Source: Sclerodactyla briareus
Taxonomy: Eukaryota; Echinodermata; Holothuroidea; Dendrochirotida; Sclerodactylidae
Length of the DNA stretch: 64,000 nucleotides
Assembly (NCBI GenBank): GCA_026419785.1
Contig: JAODTK010004588.1
Span: 186,001-250,000 of the forward strand
Direction: 5' to 3'
Shown here piece by piece: positions 1-13,700 of the stretch. A program made the position numbers and the translations under genes. Position 1 is the stretch's first letter; every line of letters begins with the position of its first letter. The notes beneath the pieces are model-generated. The model had not been told where the DNA came from and did no database searches. It was given only the letters and a program-made list of their open reading frames with translations.

Positions 1-1705
1 TTTCCCTAAAGTGTGAATGCGTTCAAGGAACAGTCTTGATTTATTTTTCAGGAATCACGGGCGAATTCTTTAGTGGTTTGGTTCATTTTTCTTCTGGATG
101 TTGTGGCTCCGGGTCATTTATGAGGATTCTGTCCTACTGTCCTTATTTACTACTTCTAACTACTAAATACTTATGTCATACTTGTATAATTCGCAATTAT
201 TCTTTTTTTTCTAATAAAATTTACACAATAATTCAACTGTTTGGTCTGTGACCGATGATTGCTGGTAGTTGGTTGGTGGTTATGATGGTTATTTTTGTAG
301 GCGAAAGACAGTAGCACACCTGCCTAATGTTGCGTTTTTTTTATACCATCGAAACAGGGAAATACTTAAGTTCTCATTTTTGATGTTGATGTCACTGCAC
401 GTAACACATTAATGCACAGTGGAGACTTGCTTTATTTTCTCTGCATGATGGATCAAATGGTCACAAACTATGCAACATGTATGTGGAAATGGTGTTAGTA
501 CATGAAATCGTTTTCCATTCCACACAATGTTTACCATCAGTATATCCAACCCTGCAGATGCCTTTTTAATGGATTTTATTTTTGAAGATGGCTTTGCAGT
601 TCTATTGAAGCCTTAATGGGAACACATGAATACAGTGAATATGTTTGGTGAAAGGGTTCTTGTTAACCTTCATTTTCAAGGGCAAGTTAAAGTTTATTTT
701 TTCTACTATCCAAAAACCATTTACAACAACAATACATGCTAACAATGAACAATTTAAACCAAATCAGAAAAATGTTAGTATCTCGGCTTTATAAACGTAA
801 CGAGGAAGTAGGGAACCCGAAATAAGTATAAACTTCCTAGGTCTTACCTTCGTAACATTTCCTGTTCCTGGTTGGTATCTGCAGTATAGGATAGTTGAAA
901 GTTCTGTATTCAGTAGTAAAGATCTTGTTCAATTCACTTGGGCTCGTCATATCCATTGAGCTTGACCAATTCTTTTATTGTGTGGGGAGTTGGGTGGCCC
1001 TGCTAGTGTCCAGTCACCTGGACCCCGTCTGCGCCCTATTGGGATAAACAACCAATCAGGTAATACTGGTGGAACGAGTCTATACCAAGTTCACACCTGC
1101 AGCTTTACTGGGTAAATTCCTTTTGGCGCCCTCTCCCTTTCCCTCCTGTGTTGTCTCCTTGGACATGTCTTTTCTTCACTATGTCAGTTAGAGAGAATTG
1201 GTTTTATGACTTCCATCTCAAATTCACCAACATGCAGGTTTTGTGTTGATTGCAGATTTGCTCCCTGTTGATTTTGCGTGATTCAATCGTTTTTGGGTCA
1301 AGTCGTTCGAGCAATTGCCATACAGCCCACTATTAGGTCATAACAAACACTTAGGAAGTGCTTGCTTGCTGTGCACGTGCACTGATAATAGAAAAAAATC
1401 AATTGACATGGACTTTAAATTCAATAGTAGAAACTGGCATGTAGTTACAGCTGTGAAATATTTTCAGTGTTCCTATATGATAAGTCTGAATTCACCTCCC
1501 TGAATACAACGGTATCTCACTAATATACCAAAAGGTTATAGGCATTGAGACATGAGAAGCCCATCTAAAGTTGGCCTAGTTGTTTTTGACCAGATTATGG
1601 AATGAAGAATAATCAATTTAAAATGACATTGTGGTAATTTCTATTTGGGAAGTTCCACAATTTAGAGGTGATTCATGACTGATTCCTGTATCTATTCATC
1701 CCTAG
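1..1705. other. Sequence upstream of the first recognised GLDC exon
   Basis: AT-rich, with no frame that I can match to the GLDC segment expected here (CSVKEVLG..QINFRLFEDG). It is probably intron. A short stretch near 565-597 loosely resembles an exon end (see rejected items). Confidence 0.4.
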
Positions 1706-1783
1706 TTTGGCATATCCCTGGATGAGACCGTGGGAGTCGACTTGATGATCTCCTTCAAGTCTTTGGTTGCCAGTCAATCTGCA
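1706..1783 (+). CDS. GLDC: GLDC exon (GISLDET motif)
   Basis: Follows 'ttcatccctag' and ends before gtaagt. It reads [10 protein letters not shown], then after one indel [10 protein letters not shown], matching the [22 protein letters not shown] stretch of GLDC just before the linker to the second half. About two compensating indels are needed to keep the frame. Confidence 0.85.
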
Positions 1784-4700
1784 GTAAGTTCAAGCAGGGT
1801 TCATGGAAGTTATCTGTACTAGTCTATAACATGATCAGTTTTGTACATGTTATAAAACCCTCCTGCAATTGTCGTCTTTTGATGGAGAATTTTAGTCACA
1901 TGATATCAAATGAACACATCCTTTTAGATGTACACATCAAGGTGCATCGTAGCATGTATTCTGTCTGATCCTATAGCTCTCACAGGGTTGTCTTAAAACT
2001 GTGACTCTTTTTTTCCATTTTTTTTATTTGTATTTCTGGACTTCGGTTTTCCTTTTTCGAATGATATCAAGTCAAGAAAATACCTGAAAGATTTTCCCCT
2101 GGGCTAAAGCATCATCTGAAATGTGGAGGTCACCTATTCGAAGTCAGATTAATTGAAATCTTTCAGTACTCGGCAGAATCATATCATCACACATCACTCA
2201 AGTCTTTATACTGGCCCAGCATTCACTGCTGACCATTAATAAGAGTATAGGTTCAATACTTGGGCTCTCTACCTTTCAATTGCACAATAAAGCTTGCCTT
2301 GTGAAGCTTCATACATGATTGTTGAGGTAAGAACTGCCGATACCTGGGTGGCGGTAGGCCACTCTAGACAACTCTAAAATTTTAGGTTGCTGAAGGAGAG
2401 AGCATGTGCTACTACTCTCAACCTTTTTGTATACACAAACCTTAAAGATTTAGTTGTTGCTCTGCTCTCTAATGTTAATTAGTGTTTTGGTTTTGACCAG
2501 GGGCGGACATTGCTGCACGATCTGCATACAGGGAAACACAGACAGCATCACATTCGCCATTTGCGAGAGTGTCGTCATTCCTTGGAGCATCCGTATTCAA
2601 CATGTATCAACACTCTCTCTGCAGCTTCATCTTCTGCCTCCCCAATCCCTAAAATGTTCGGTCTGTTGTTTTTTTTGGCTGACTTTTCAGCAGGCTTTTC
2701 TTGTAAAAAAGCCAATGCGTTCATTGATTATCAGCTTTTACCTACCTGAATCTTTTTTTTTAACTTTAGTGTATTTGGATGCTCTATTCATGGCCACTGT
2801 CAGACTCAGTGACAATTATTGCCATTTTGTCAATTCTTCGTTACCTGAAGAGGGAGATGCATATCTCCCAAACTGTTTTGTTAATGAGTTTGCTTTCGAA
2901 ACGTTTTCTTCTGTTTGTCATGTCCAATAATGTCTGTATATGTGTGTAATATATTCGGTTCGTTGTGAAAAATCGAATGAGACTCCATATTGGTTCGATG
3001 ATTTCAATAATAAATAAACTCTATTGTTTTGGGGTCATGTCAGCGGTCAAAGTCTGAATCCTTGGGGGAACAGATAAGTCCCAGAATGCTTGGTCCTGAG
3101 TCCCGCTGAAATTTGGCGTGTATGTTCTCATGGGGATATAGAAACCCTTTTGGCTAATATTAGGGGGGTCATTTTCAGTGAAAATGTCTGTGAAAAATGT
3201 TTTAGCAATTCAGCTTGTAAACAGAATACCCTCGACCGGTTAGTATGGATCAAGCTTATACTTGGCTGTGTGGAATGTTCCTCATGATGAGTACATGAAT
3301 CTTATCATTTTGAGGTGAGTTCAGGAGGGGTCTTATTGAGGTAACAGGTCAGTCAGAAAATGCTTGTGAACATGAGGATTCCATAATGTTGGTCTTATCG
3401 ATGAAATTTGGTGTTAGCTTCCACAATCAAGATTACAGAAAACCCCATGCTTATAAAAAATGTGAAATTTGTGAAGACTTTAACTTTTGGCTTTATCAAC
3501 CTGGTAACTCAACCCCCACTTAATGAAGCTCATACTTGATTATCCCGCATGTTACATGAGCCTCATTGATTTTGGTCATGTCAAAGGTCACCAGGGGTCC
3601 AAGTTTGGAAATTTGTGTGAACATGCTAAGTTGAGGATGCTTGGTTTTGACTGAAATTACTGAATTGATATTCATTGCATAGTTCTCTCACCAAGGGTCA
3701 GAACCCTATTGTTTTGTCAAGATGGTATAATTTTTTATCTGAAGAATAGAAATTTATGAGAATTTTTTCATTTCCGCCCTAGTGAATGGCACAATTTTCC
3801 ATTTGTTTTGGACAAGGACATATCAGGGATGAGTCATGAAATCAATTGAGCCTGTCACTTCCTTTTTTTCTTCCTATCAGTCATCATTCAGAGACGGCAC
3901 TTCTCCGGTACATGAAAGAATTGGAGGAACAAGGATTCTCTCTGGCCCCACTCGCTGATACCACTTGGGTCCTGTACCATGAAACTGAATGCGACTGTGG
4001 AACTCATTGGTGACTCAGGTCTTTTAGAATGTGTGCTGTTTATACAGCCTGTCTGCCCCAACTGCACTCTTGGGCACTGTTAAGGTTTGGTATATTGATA
4101 CCAAGGCCTCCACATCGCTATATCATTGTCAGCATAAGCTAAGTTGAAGTTGCCTTGCCTGCATGATCCTAGTTGAGGAAAGAAAAACATCACTGTCGGT
4201 AGCCCACCTAGGAAAAAATGTCTCAGGCACCTCTATATATATAAGAAATTTTGATATACTGTTTCAATGGTTTTGCAGGTGGTTCCAGACGATACAGCCT
4301 CTTTCTTCCTCCTCAATTGGTGCTGGTTCTTCCATGTCTGTTAAGTCAGGGTAGATGGGATAAAAAAATCTGCCATATCACATTCCAGTTTGTGATAAAA
4401 TGTCTTGCATGCATGACTGGCTTATTCAGTCTTATCTACCAGATAATTGGTTAGTTGTAGACTATGATGGGAATTCATGCCTGCCTGCTTACTAACCTTG
4501 AGCGTGTTGTTCTTGTACAAAAAGAGAAGGAGCTACTCCCTAGTGCCCTCCGTAAGTAATTGATTGCCATTTGGGACCTGTTGGTAAATGCATCTGTGTA
4601 CATCAGAAATCGTTTCTATCTCTTTCATAAAATCGGTAATAACCATATATGGTCATGTGTTAGGTTAGAAACAATTTACGACATGAAACAGCTGGGGGTG

Positions 4701-7700
4701 GGTGAAAATCCTGGATGGATAAGTACCAAAGCCTTTCAGGAATGCGAATACAAATGTGTCTTTCACCTGCGAGCCAATGGGGAAATATTATCTTGTTTTT
4801 CAAGGTTCCCCCTCCCCCCTGTTTCGGACATTGTAAACTGCATCTCTCTGTTCTTGGTATAGCCGATATCGTGGCCAGAGTTCTCCAACATGCATCCGTT
4901 TTGTTCTTCTGGAGCAATCAGAAGGATACCTCGAGTTGTTTGAGAGTCTGGAGAGGATCTTGTGAGATTTACTGGCTTGGATGCATCTCCTGCAGCCCCA
5001 CAGGTGAGAAGGAACACTGAAGCACACATGATTCATCCTTCAGGCACCTATGCATCTCTCCCTCCTATAGATACCGTAAGTTGTTTGAGATTTCAGGAAG
5101 GATCTTTGGAGATTACCAGCTTAGAGGCTTATCTCACTGCATCTCATGCAGATAAGAGAGAATACACAACAGTCTACATTATTTAAGGCAACAGAGGGTT
5201 ATCCTAGAACTAACAGAGGGTCACCCTGGAACAACAGGGGTTCCCCTGGAACTACAGGGTCACACCTGGACCAAAGGGGCCACACTAAACGAAAAGGGGT
5301 CACCCTGGAACTAACGGTGGTAATAATGAACTACCAGGGCCCACCCTGAGCTGACAGGGGCCACCGGACTACAGGGGTTACCCTGTAACAACAGGGTCCA
5401 CCTTGAACTGACAGGGGTCACCCTGGAACTGACAGGGGTCACCTGGAACCTGACAGGATCACTGGAACTTACAGGGCCACCCTGGAACTGACAGGAGCCA
5501 ACTACCGAGGCCCCCCTGGAACTATGGGGGCCCCCTGAACTACAGGGGCAATGTCAGAACTAACAGGTGTCACCCTGGAACTAACAGGGGCCAACATGGA
5601 ACTAACAGGGGCCACCCGGGAACTAAAAGGGGTCACCGGGAACTGACAGGCGATCACATGGAACTCACAGGGCCACCCTGGAACTGACAGGGATCACCCT
5701 GGAACTTACAGGGCCACCCTGGAACTGACAGGAGCCAATCCAGAGGCCCCCCTGGCACTACTGGGCGGCACCCTGAAACGACAGGGGCCATGTCAGAACT
5801 AACAGGTGTCACCCTGGAACTAACAGGGTAAGATATTTTCAGTTGTGTTCATCTGGTCAGACTGTGTTAGTTTCCTCCCATGCCTTTGTTGTTACCATGC
5901 ATTGGGTGTTTATGGTAGGTGTTTACAGTTGAGGGAACCTATACAGTCATGTTGTATGTTGTGTTTGATATATGTGTGTATGTGACACGTTCATACATGA
6001 TATCATAACTGCTGGAATGGCTCCTACTATACGTGAGTATGATCCATGTTGCCCAGGGATCACTGTCAGTCAATTATACTTGATCCAATCAAGGTAACAT
6101 TTTGGTGTTAGCTTTCTCATGGGGAATAGAACCATACTGTTGTGGTGTAGATTGGGTTCATTTTGGCGGACTTTTCACATCCAGAATATTTGATTGATGG
6201 AGATAAAAAAATTGACAAGATTTCATGAAGGCCATCTGATTGCAGTCAAGGCATATCCCTAAAACCTCTTGGCTGCCTGTTAGTCCAATGTTAGTGTTCA
6301 GTTAAAATGATTACACGATAATTTGATCTTTGTTTCCAATGCAGCGGAGCCCAGGGGGAGTATGCAGGTTTGATGGCTATCATGAACTACCATCATACTC
6401 GGGCACCAACATAGAATGTGAGTCAAGATCTTTTCACTGATCTGTTGTGAATTTTGAGCTAGAAAACAGGCAGTTGGACAGGTCGTTACTTCCGACACTG
6501 GTCCGTTATTGAAAAGTAATTTCAAATTTTGGGACATCAATTTTCACTGTACCTCTTAGGATGATGGCCAACTAGAAAATGTGTAAGGTGTTCTGGACAC
6601 TAAATCTGAACAAAATTGTTGGAAAACCCCGTTCCATAACCAAAGCCGATGAATTAGAAGCCCCGTTCCCCAACACAATAGGAGCTTAGATTTCACAACG
6701 GCAAGGTATGACGTAATGTTTTCCACCTTGTAGACCACTTCGCCATCCTGCAGTAAGGTCGCTTAAATTCACGAGTGGTCAATGTGCCAGTTGCGTGATG
6801 TAAATGGTGCGTTATCACGATTGCGCGTTGGAGTGTTGACGTAGAATTCCCGAATCATGTTTAGAACCGTTGCATGAGACACGACGCTGGGTTCAAGTTC
6901 ACGTCGTAGAGACAATGTGAGAAGTGAGCAAACTCCCGTCGTGGAGCGACGTAGTCCGGCCAGTTGGTGAGGTTGGCAGCGCAGGGAGGTTAGCATGCAT
7001 TAAGATGTTGCGGTCGTGAAATCTAAAGTCCCTAATGTTGGATATGAGACCGCAACTGTCATATCCAACATTGTATGGGTGGAGGGGGGGGGGGTGGGAA
7101 ATGTAGTAGATGTTGTACGCCACAAATCGCTATTTAGTGCCAATGAGTCGTGTGTGAAGTAGGTGATCCAACACAATTTTGGACAGATTGGAGCTTAAGT
7201 GATATGAGCTATGTGAATTTGAATTACATACAAAGACCTAAGGCACCCACCAAGTCAATAGCATTCCACTGAATTTATTGTCAAGTCGTTAATGGAAAAA
7301 CCTTATTGGTCAACAATTGAAAGTTGCTGTTTATAACGTTAGAGGTATATATCAATCAGTCTGTGAATGACAGTTTCGGACGATCAGTTATGGTGCTGAT
7401 ACCCTATATGTAATTGTAATTCAAATTTTAATACATGCCATTTCCGTACCTTCTTAAGATGATGGCCAACCAGGAATGTGCGTGGGGCCTTGTGAACTTC
7501 AAAACCCTACCCATGCCTGAGTGATTCCAGTAAAACTGAATTTTGACCAGCTATGTGATAGGTATACTTACAAATAATTAGCCTTTATAAAAATTACCAA
7601 GACAATTCATACAGGAAATATCAAAACAGGCTGAAAGGGAAAATGGTTGGAGAGTTTTACCAGCAGCTTCTGAAAGCTTGAAATACCCCCACACAAATGA

Positions 7701-10700
7701 ATTTGTTGGTGGAGAAAACAATTAATAAGGATCATACATATATGCTCCCGGGACCATCAGGGTGCATCCCCATCTGAAAGGGATCTCAGTCAACTCCAGG
7801 ACCCTACACTTTCTCAGAATTTAGAGGAGCGGAAGTTCAAGGTCACCGTGACTGCTCACAGCCAACAGATGAGAATTGCAAATATCTCGTAAAAAAACCC
7901 ATAACCCCAGGAAGTCCACTGCATCATAGCGAGATCTGAAGTGAAGACCAAGACTTCGCCCATTTGCAAAAAAAATTATAGCCCACTGTGGAAAATCGTT
8001 GGTGACTGCTAGAATTCGAGCCCAGAATATTTGCTTGCCAAAGTATAACTGATACCACTCTAACCTTCTTGCACCCCATGTATTCTCGTTATCTTCTACA
8101 TTGTTCTCTATATACAGGTGTGTCTTATTCCCACCTCTGCTCACGGCACTAACCCAGCCAGAGCTCAAAATGACAGGACTGGAGGTCCAACCAGTCAAGA
8201 TAGCACCCAATGGCGATATTGACCTCGTGGATCTGAAGAAGCAGGGGTAATGAGAGACTCATCACGGTAATGCTCTTCTGAGGATGCTGATGTGAAGTTC
8301 ATAATTCTACTTGGAGCTCTTAAATGTCAAATCTTACACAAGTGTAGTCAAAACTCCTCCTTGACCATTGGCCTGGTGATCCCTGAGAATTATTGTGCTG
8401 TAAGAGGATTTGATACTTTGTTGAGGAAGGCATTGTTTATTTAATTGCTGTGTTATGGTTATTCACTATACCAGATCATTTTGTAGGGTAGATAGTATGT
8501 ATTGTAATGTTTGGATAAACTGTTGCGCCTGTGGTCAACTGACTGCTGTTTTAGACTTAGATTGTATGAATGGTGATGAATGATGAGGCTGTTTTTGTTA
8601 AGGTTCAGTCTGTTTCTTTCACTTATGTTCATCTGTGTGTTTTCACCTGGACCCTGGATGTGTTTGTGATCCTGTCCAAGCATGAACTGATATTGTAGGG
8701 CTGTTTTTCAGTTTTCCTATCTAACCTACATATGTTTGATTGTGTGTTCCTACCTGGGCGCCCAGCTCTCCTTGTGTGAATGGTCCTATTCAGACATGGA
8801 AGATTGCTATTGCTGGCTGTCGGAGCTAAGAAGGTGTGTGTCACATTGGCTTCGTATTACTAGTCATCACACTAACAACAAGTGTTCCTCCCAGTTTTTT
8901 TTTTTTCCCAATTCTGAATAATGTTAAAAAAAATTGTGGTCCTATCCAGGGTGGAGATAATTACAGGGACGGTCCTTCATTACTCCCAACACCTTCTGAT
9001 GGGCCTATCCAGGAAGGAAGGATAATTACAGGACTGTCTTTCATTACTCCCAACACCTTCTGATGGTCCTATCCAGGATGGAAGGATAATTACAGGACTG
9101 TCCTTCATTACTCCCAACACCTTCTGATGGTCCTATCCAGGATGGAAGGATAATTACAGGACTGTCCTTCATTACTCCCACCACCTTCTGATGGTCCTAT
9201 CCAGGATGGAAGGATAATTACAGGACTGTCCTTCATTACTCCCACCACCTTCTGATGGTCCTATCCAGGATGGAAGGATAATTACAGGACTGTCCTTCAT
9301 TACTCCCACCACCTTCTGATGGTCCTATCCAGGATGGAAGGATAATTACAGGACTGTCTTTCATTACTCCCAACACCTTCTGATGGTCCTATCCAGGATG
9401 GAAGGATAATTACAGGACTGTCTTTCATTACTCCCAACACCTTCTGATGGGCCTATCCAGGAAGGAAGGATAATTACAGGACTGTCCTTCATTACTCCCA
9501 CCACCTTCTGATGGTCCTATCCAGGATGGAAGGATAATTACAGGACTGTCCTTCATTACTCCCAACACCTTCTGATGGTCCTATCCAGGATGGAAGGATA
9601 ATTACAGGACTGTCCTCATTACTCCCACCACCTTCTGATGGTCCTATCCAGGATGGAAGGATAATTACAGGACTGTCCTTCATTACTCCACCACCTTCTG
9701 ATGGTCCTATCCAGGATGGAAGGATAATTACAGGACTGTCCTTCATTACTCCCAACACCTTCTGATGGTCCTATCCAGGATGGAAGGATAATTACAGGAC
9801 TGTCCTTCATTACTCCCACCACTTCTGATGGTCCTATCCAGGATGGAAGGATATTACAGGACTGTCCTCATTACTCCCACCACCTTCTGATGGTCCTATC
9901 CAGGATGGAAGGATAATTACAGGACTGTCCTTCATTACTCCCACCACCTTCTGATGGTCCTATTCAGGAAGGAAAGATAATTACGGGACTGTCTTTCATT
10001 ACTCCCACCACCTTCAGGCAGAGAAGCACAAGATCATCTTGCGGCATTCATGATCACCTACCCATCGACGAATGGTATCTTTGAGTCCGACGTGGTTGAA
10101 GCTCTAGAGATGGTCCACTACTACGGGGGCCAGGTGTACCTGGACGGGGCGAATCTGAACGCCCAGGTGGGCCTGTGTAAGCCAGCCGAGTACGGGGCTG
10201 ATGTGTCTCACCTGAACCTCCACAAAACATTTTGCATTCCTCATGGTGGAGGTGGGCCTGGTGTGGGCCCTATTGGATGGTGAGTTCTGGTGGTTGGGAT
10301 TACGACCACCTAATAGTATGAAAATATGCTAAGTAAGTACTCCATTTTATGTAATGTATGCAAAATTTCAAGGTTTGTCGCATCTTGACGGAACTTGAAT
10401 ATGATGAATATGATCAACCTTCATTCCCAAGTTTTACAAAGATTTCTGGTTATTTGAGGTCATGTCTAATTCGCATGATTCAGGCAAAATTTCAAAAAGT
10501 TTGTAACATTATCATGAACCTATTTGCCTAATTGAGACGATCTTCCAATTTAGTTACATTTCCACATAACTTTGTACTCCAATTGGTAGACATGGTCAAC
10601 AAGCGACTAGTGCTTCATGAACCCACTTGTGTTATTTAACTCTGTAAGCTTATCCATGTAAGCTGATTTAACATAGGAAGACCTAACGTTCATATACATT

Positions 10701-13700
10701 AGTCACAGTGTATCAATTAACTCTTTTATAGTACTCCTTTTCAGTGAGTATCTCCTTTCCAGTACTCTTTTCCAGTTGCTATTACATGTATATCTGTCAG
10801 GAATAAAAACAAATAAGTTAACATGGAGTTATTACAGAATTTTCAAAAAGAAATCGACCATAATAAAAGTTGAATGCCATTCCTCATTCTACTCTCGGTG
10901 TGTTTTTCTTTCGCGTTGCAGCAAGAGCATCTGATTCCATTCCTCCCGAACCATTCAATAGTCTCTACCAGTCCTGACAGGAATGGGGTGCAGTGAGTGC
11001 TGCTCCCTGGGGATCCAGCTCCATACTGCCTATCACATGGACCTATATCAAGGTGAGAGGGAGGGGGAGAGTGATCAACAAATATAAGTATTAAAAAAAA
11101 AACAAAAAAACATAGGACACACAGTCGTCTAGGTGTCCTTTTGAATCACAAAAACATAATTTTATTCGAATTTTTATGGGTGAGCTATAGATTGTTGATT
11201 CCCACATCTCAACTTGGAATGATCAAACCTGTTCACATTTCTGACAAGGATGAACTGTCACAAAGCCAAGAGTCACAAGATAATGAATCATTTCCCTTTT
11301 TGTTTGGGCAAAAATTACCAAATTGTGTATTTCAGGGCGGAAACATCATTTCCAGTTAAATTTTGTATTATTGATGATTTTTATCTAAACCAGCTAGGTC
11401 TGTTAGCTTTGTGATGCCCATGTCACCATATCTATCTATCTCTCTATCTATCTTCTATCTATCTTCTATCTATCTATCTATCTGTCTGTCTGTCTGTCTA
11501 GTCTGTAAACTTTCGCTTTGGGTCCACAAAATGTTTATGCTTTGATGAATCTCGACCAGACTTGGTCACAATGTTATTTGCTGATTGGGTCAATCGTTGA
11601 CCACCTTAAGGTCAAATGGCTTAGAGGGCACATGGTTCATAAGTTGAAACTGCAAAACGCTACTTCTCCTACACACTTCGGTGCATGGGTCTGATGTTCG
11701 GTCATGATGATGGTCTATGAACCGTACCCTTGGGGTGTATCATGATTTTCGATCTGAGGTCCCACTTGGGCCCGGTAGCCCATTTTATGATATTTCACAC
11801 AATGGTACTTAAAGCGCATCTCCTCCACCCCTAGCTTTCAATAGTTGTTTTCTTTCTTCAAGTTACATGTAATTTTCTTTGGTGTAGAGGTCAATTGGGG
11901 GTGTCAGGAATTTTGGGCCCAGGCTCGTTTGGAGCCAAAGGCCCCCATTATATGAAATACTACTGCAAAATCTTATCTCCTACAAATTTAGTTGCACTTT
12001 GCTGATGTTCGGTCATTCTGATGGTCTAATATAACGTACCTTTTGGGGTAGTTTTAGGATGTTTTGTGGACAATGTCCCGCCTTTGGCCCGAGGGCCCAT
12101 TTTATGATATTTCACACAATGATGCTTGAAATGCATCTCCTCCCCACAAGCTTCAATTGATTTATTCAACGTTAATGTATGGTCCTTGGGGCAGATAGGC
12201 CATGGGGGTGTACCAAGAATTTTGGGCTTAGGGCCCATTATAGGAAATATTGTTGAATCTTGTGTCTCCTACAAATCTAGTTGCACCATGCTGATGTTCA
12301 GTCATAATTATGGCCTAATAGCTGACATTCAGGTTGCCCTTGATTTGGGGGAACCAAGGCCTAATGTGGGCCCGAGGACTAACCCATGTGGAATTATGCA
12401 AATGCTTCTCCTCTTACAAGTTTTGGTTAAACAGTTACTGACATCGGTAATAATGATGCTAACCGTCGTACCGTGAGGGTTTGTTGTTTCAGGAATGTTT
12501 GATCCACGCGTCCCACTTGGGCCCGAGAGCCCATTGTATGAAATTTCACACAATGGTACTTGAAATGCATCTCCTCCCCACAAGTACCAATTGATTTTCT
12601 TCAAAGTTAATGTAATGGTTCTTGGGCAGATAGGCCATGGCGGGTTGTACAAGAATTTTGGGCTTAGGGCCCATTATAGGAAATATTGTTGAATCTTGTG
12701 TCTCCTACAAATCTAGTTGCACCATGCTGATGTTCAGTCATAATGAGCGCCTAATAGCTGCTACTTCAGGGTGCCCATTGATTTGAGCGAACAAGGCTAA
12801 TGTGGCGCCGAGACTCCTTAACCCCATGTGGAATTATGCAAATGCTTCTCCTCTTACAAGTTTTGGTACACAGTACTGACAGGTCGGTCATAATATGGTC
12901 TAACAGTAGTAATTGGGGTGTTCAGGAATTTTTGCTCCAAGGTCCCACTTGGGCCCGAGAGCCCATTGTATGAAATTTCACACAATGGTACTTGAAATGC
13001 ATCTCCTCCCCACAAGCTTCAATTGATTTTCTTCAAAGTTACATTTATGCCTCTTGGTTAGTAGCGTCCAGGGGGGTGTTTGGAAACTGTGTGCACCTAG
13101 GGTTTGCAGATTTCGAATGCAACATCATAGAGTGTCGTTAGAATTAAAACAGTAACATCTGATGCCAAAAGAAGCAATCAGCATTCATTGATGGAGAGAC
13201 TTTGGGAGACCGTCAGAGGTCATAGGTCATTGGTGTGAAATTGCCTCTTCTCAACTGGGCATCTTCGCTGGATGTTGACTAAAGTGAGAAACAGTGTTCA
13301 TTGACTGCTACAAAATTCTTGGCATATGAAGATCATTGAAGGTTATTACAGGGGCACAATAGGCAAGCTTGGAACTGCCTTCTTGACCTCAGATGGTGAC
13401 TAAAGGGAGCCAACAATGTCATTGACTGCTAAGACATTTTGGCCCTGCTGAAAAATCATTGTCAAAAGGTTGTGAAAGGGGATCAATAGGCCAGTCGCTT
13501 GGAACTCCCTTCATGGCCTCATGGTCTCAAGACAGATGAGATCTTTCATCTCTCTGTTTAGTGTTTTAGGCAAGCCATTGGCTCTGGTCTCATTTGTTCA
13601 TAACTTTTCTATTCCTCTGTCGTTGTTAGATACTGTTGGCCTATGGGATCATATTAATACAATTTTTCTTTTCCTTAGCTGATGGGTAGTGGAGGACTGA

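Noticed and set aside
560-597. Possible GLDC exon (FYF.EDG-like) upstream of 1706
   Set aside because: Only the EDG part fits, the preceding residues do not match the expected QINLRYF, and a stop interrupts the frame.
5146-5349. Frame with GSPWNNRG-type repeats
   Set aside because: Produced by the 21-bp minisatellite; no start context or conservation.
7821-8210. 129-codon minus-strand frame
   Set aside because: It covers a SINE and the antisense of a GLDC exon, so it is a shadow frame.
9492-9822. Minus-strand frames with repeated [11 protein letters not shown]
   Set aside because: They are translations of the 63-64-bp minisatellite, shift frame from unit to unit and are not a repeat protein.
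5190-10016. CRISPR array
   Set aside because: The repeats have no unique spacers and the DNA is eukaryotic.
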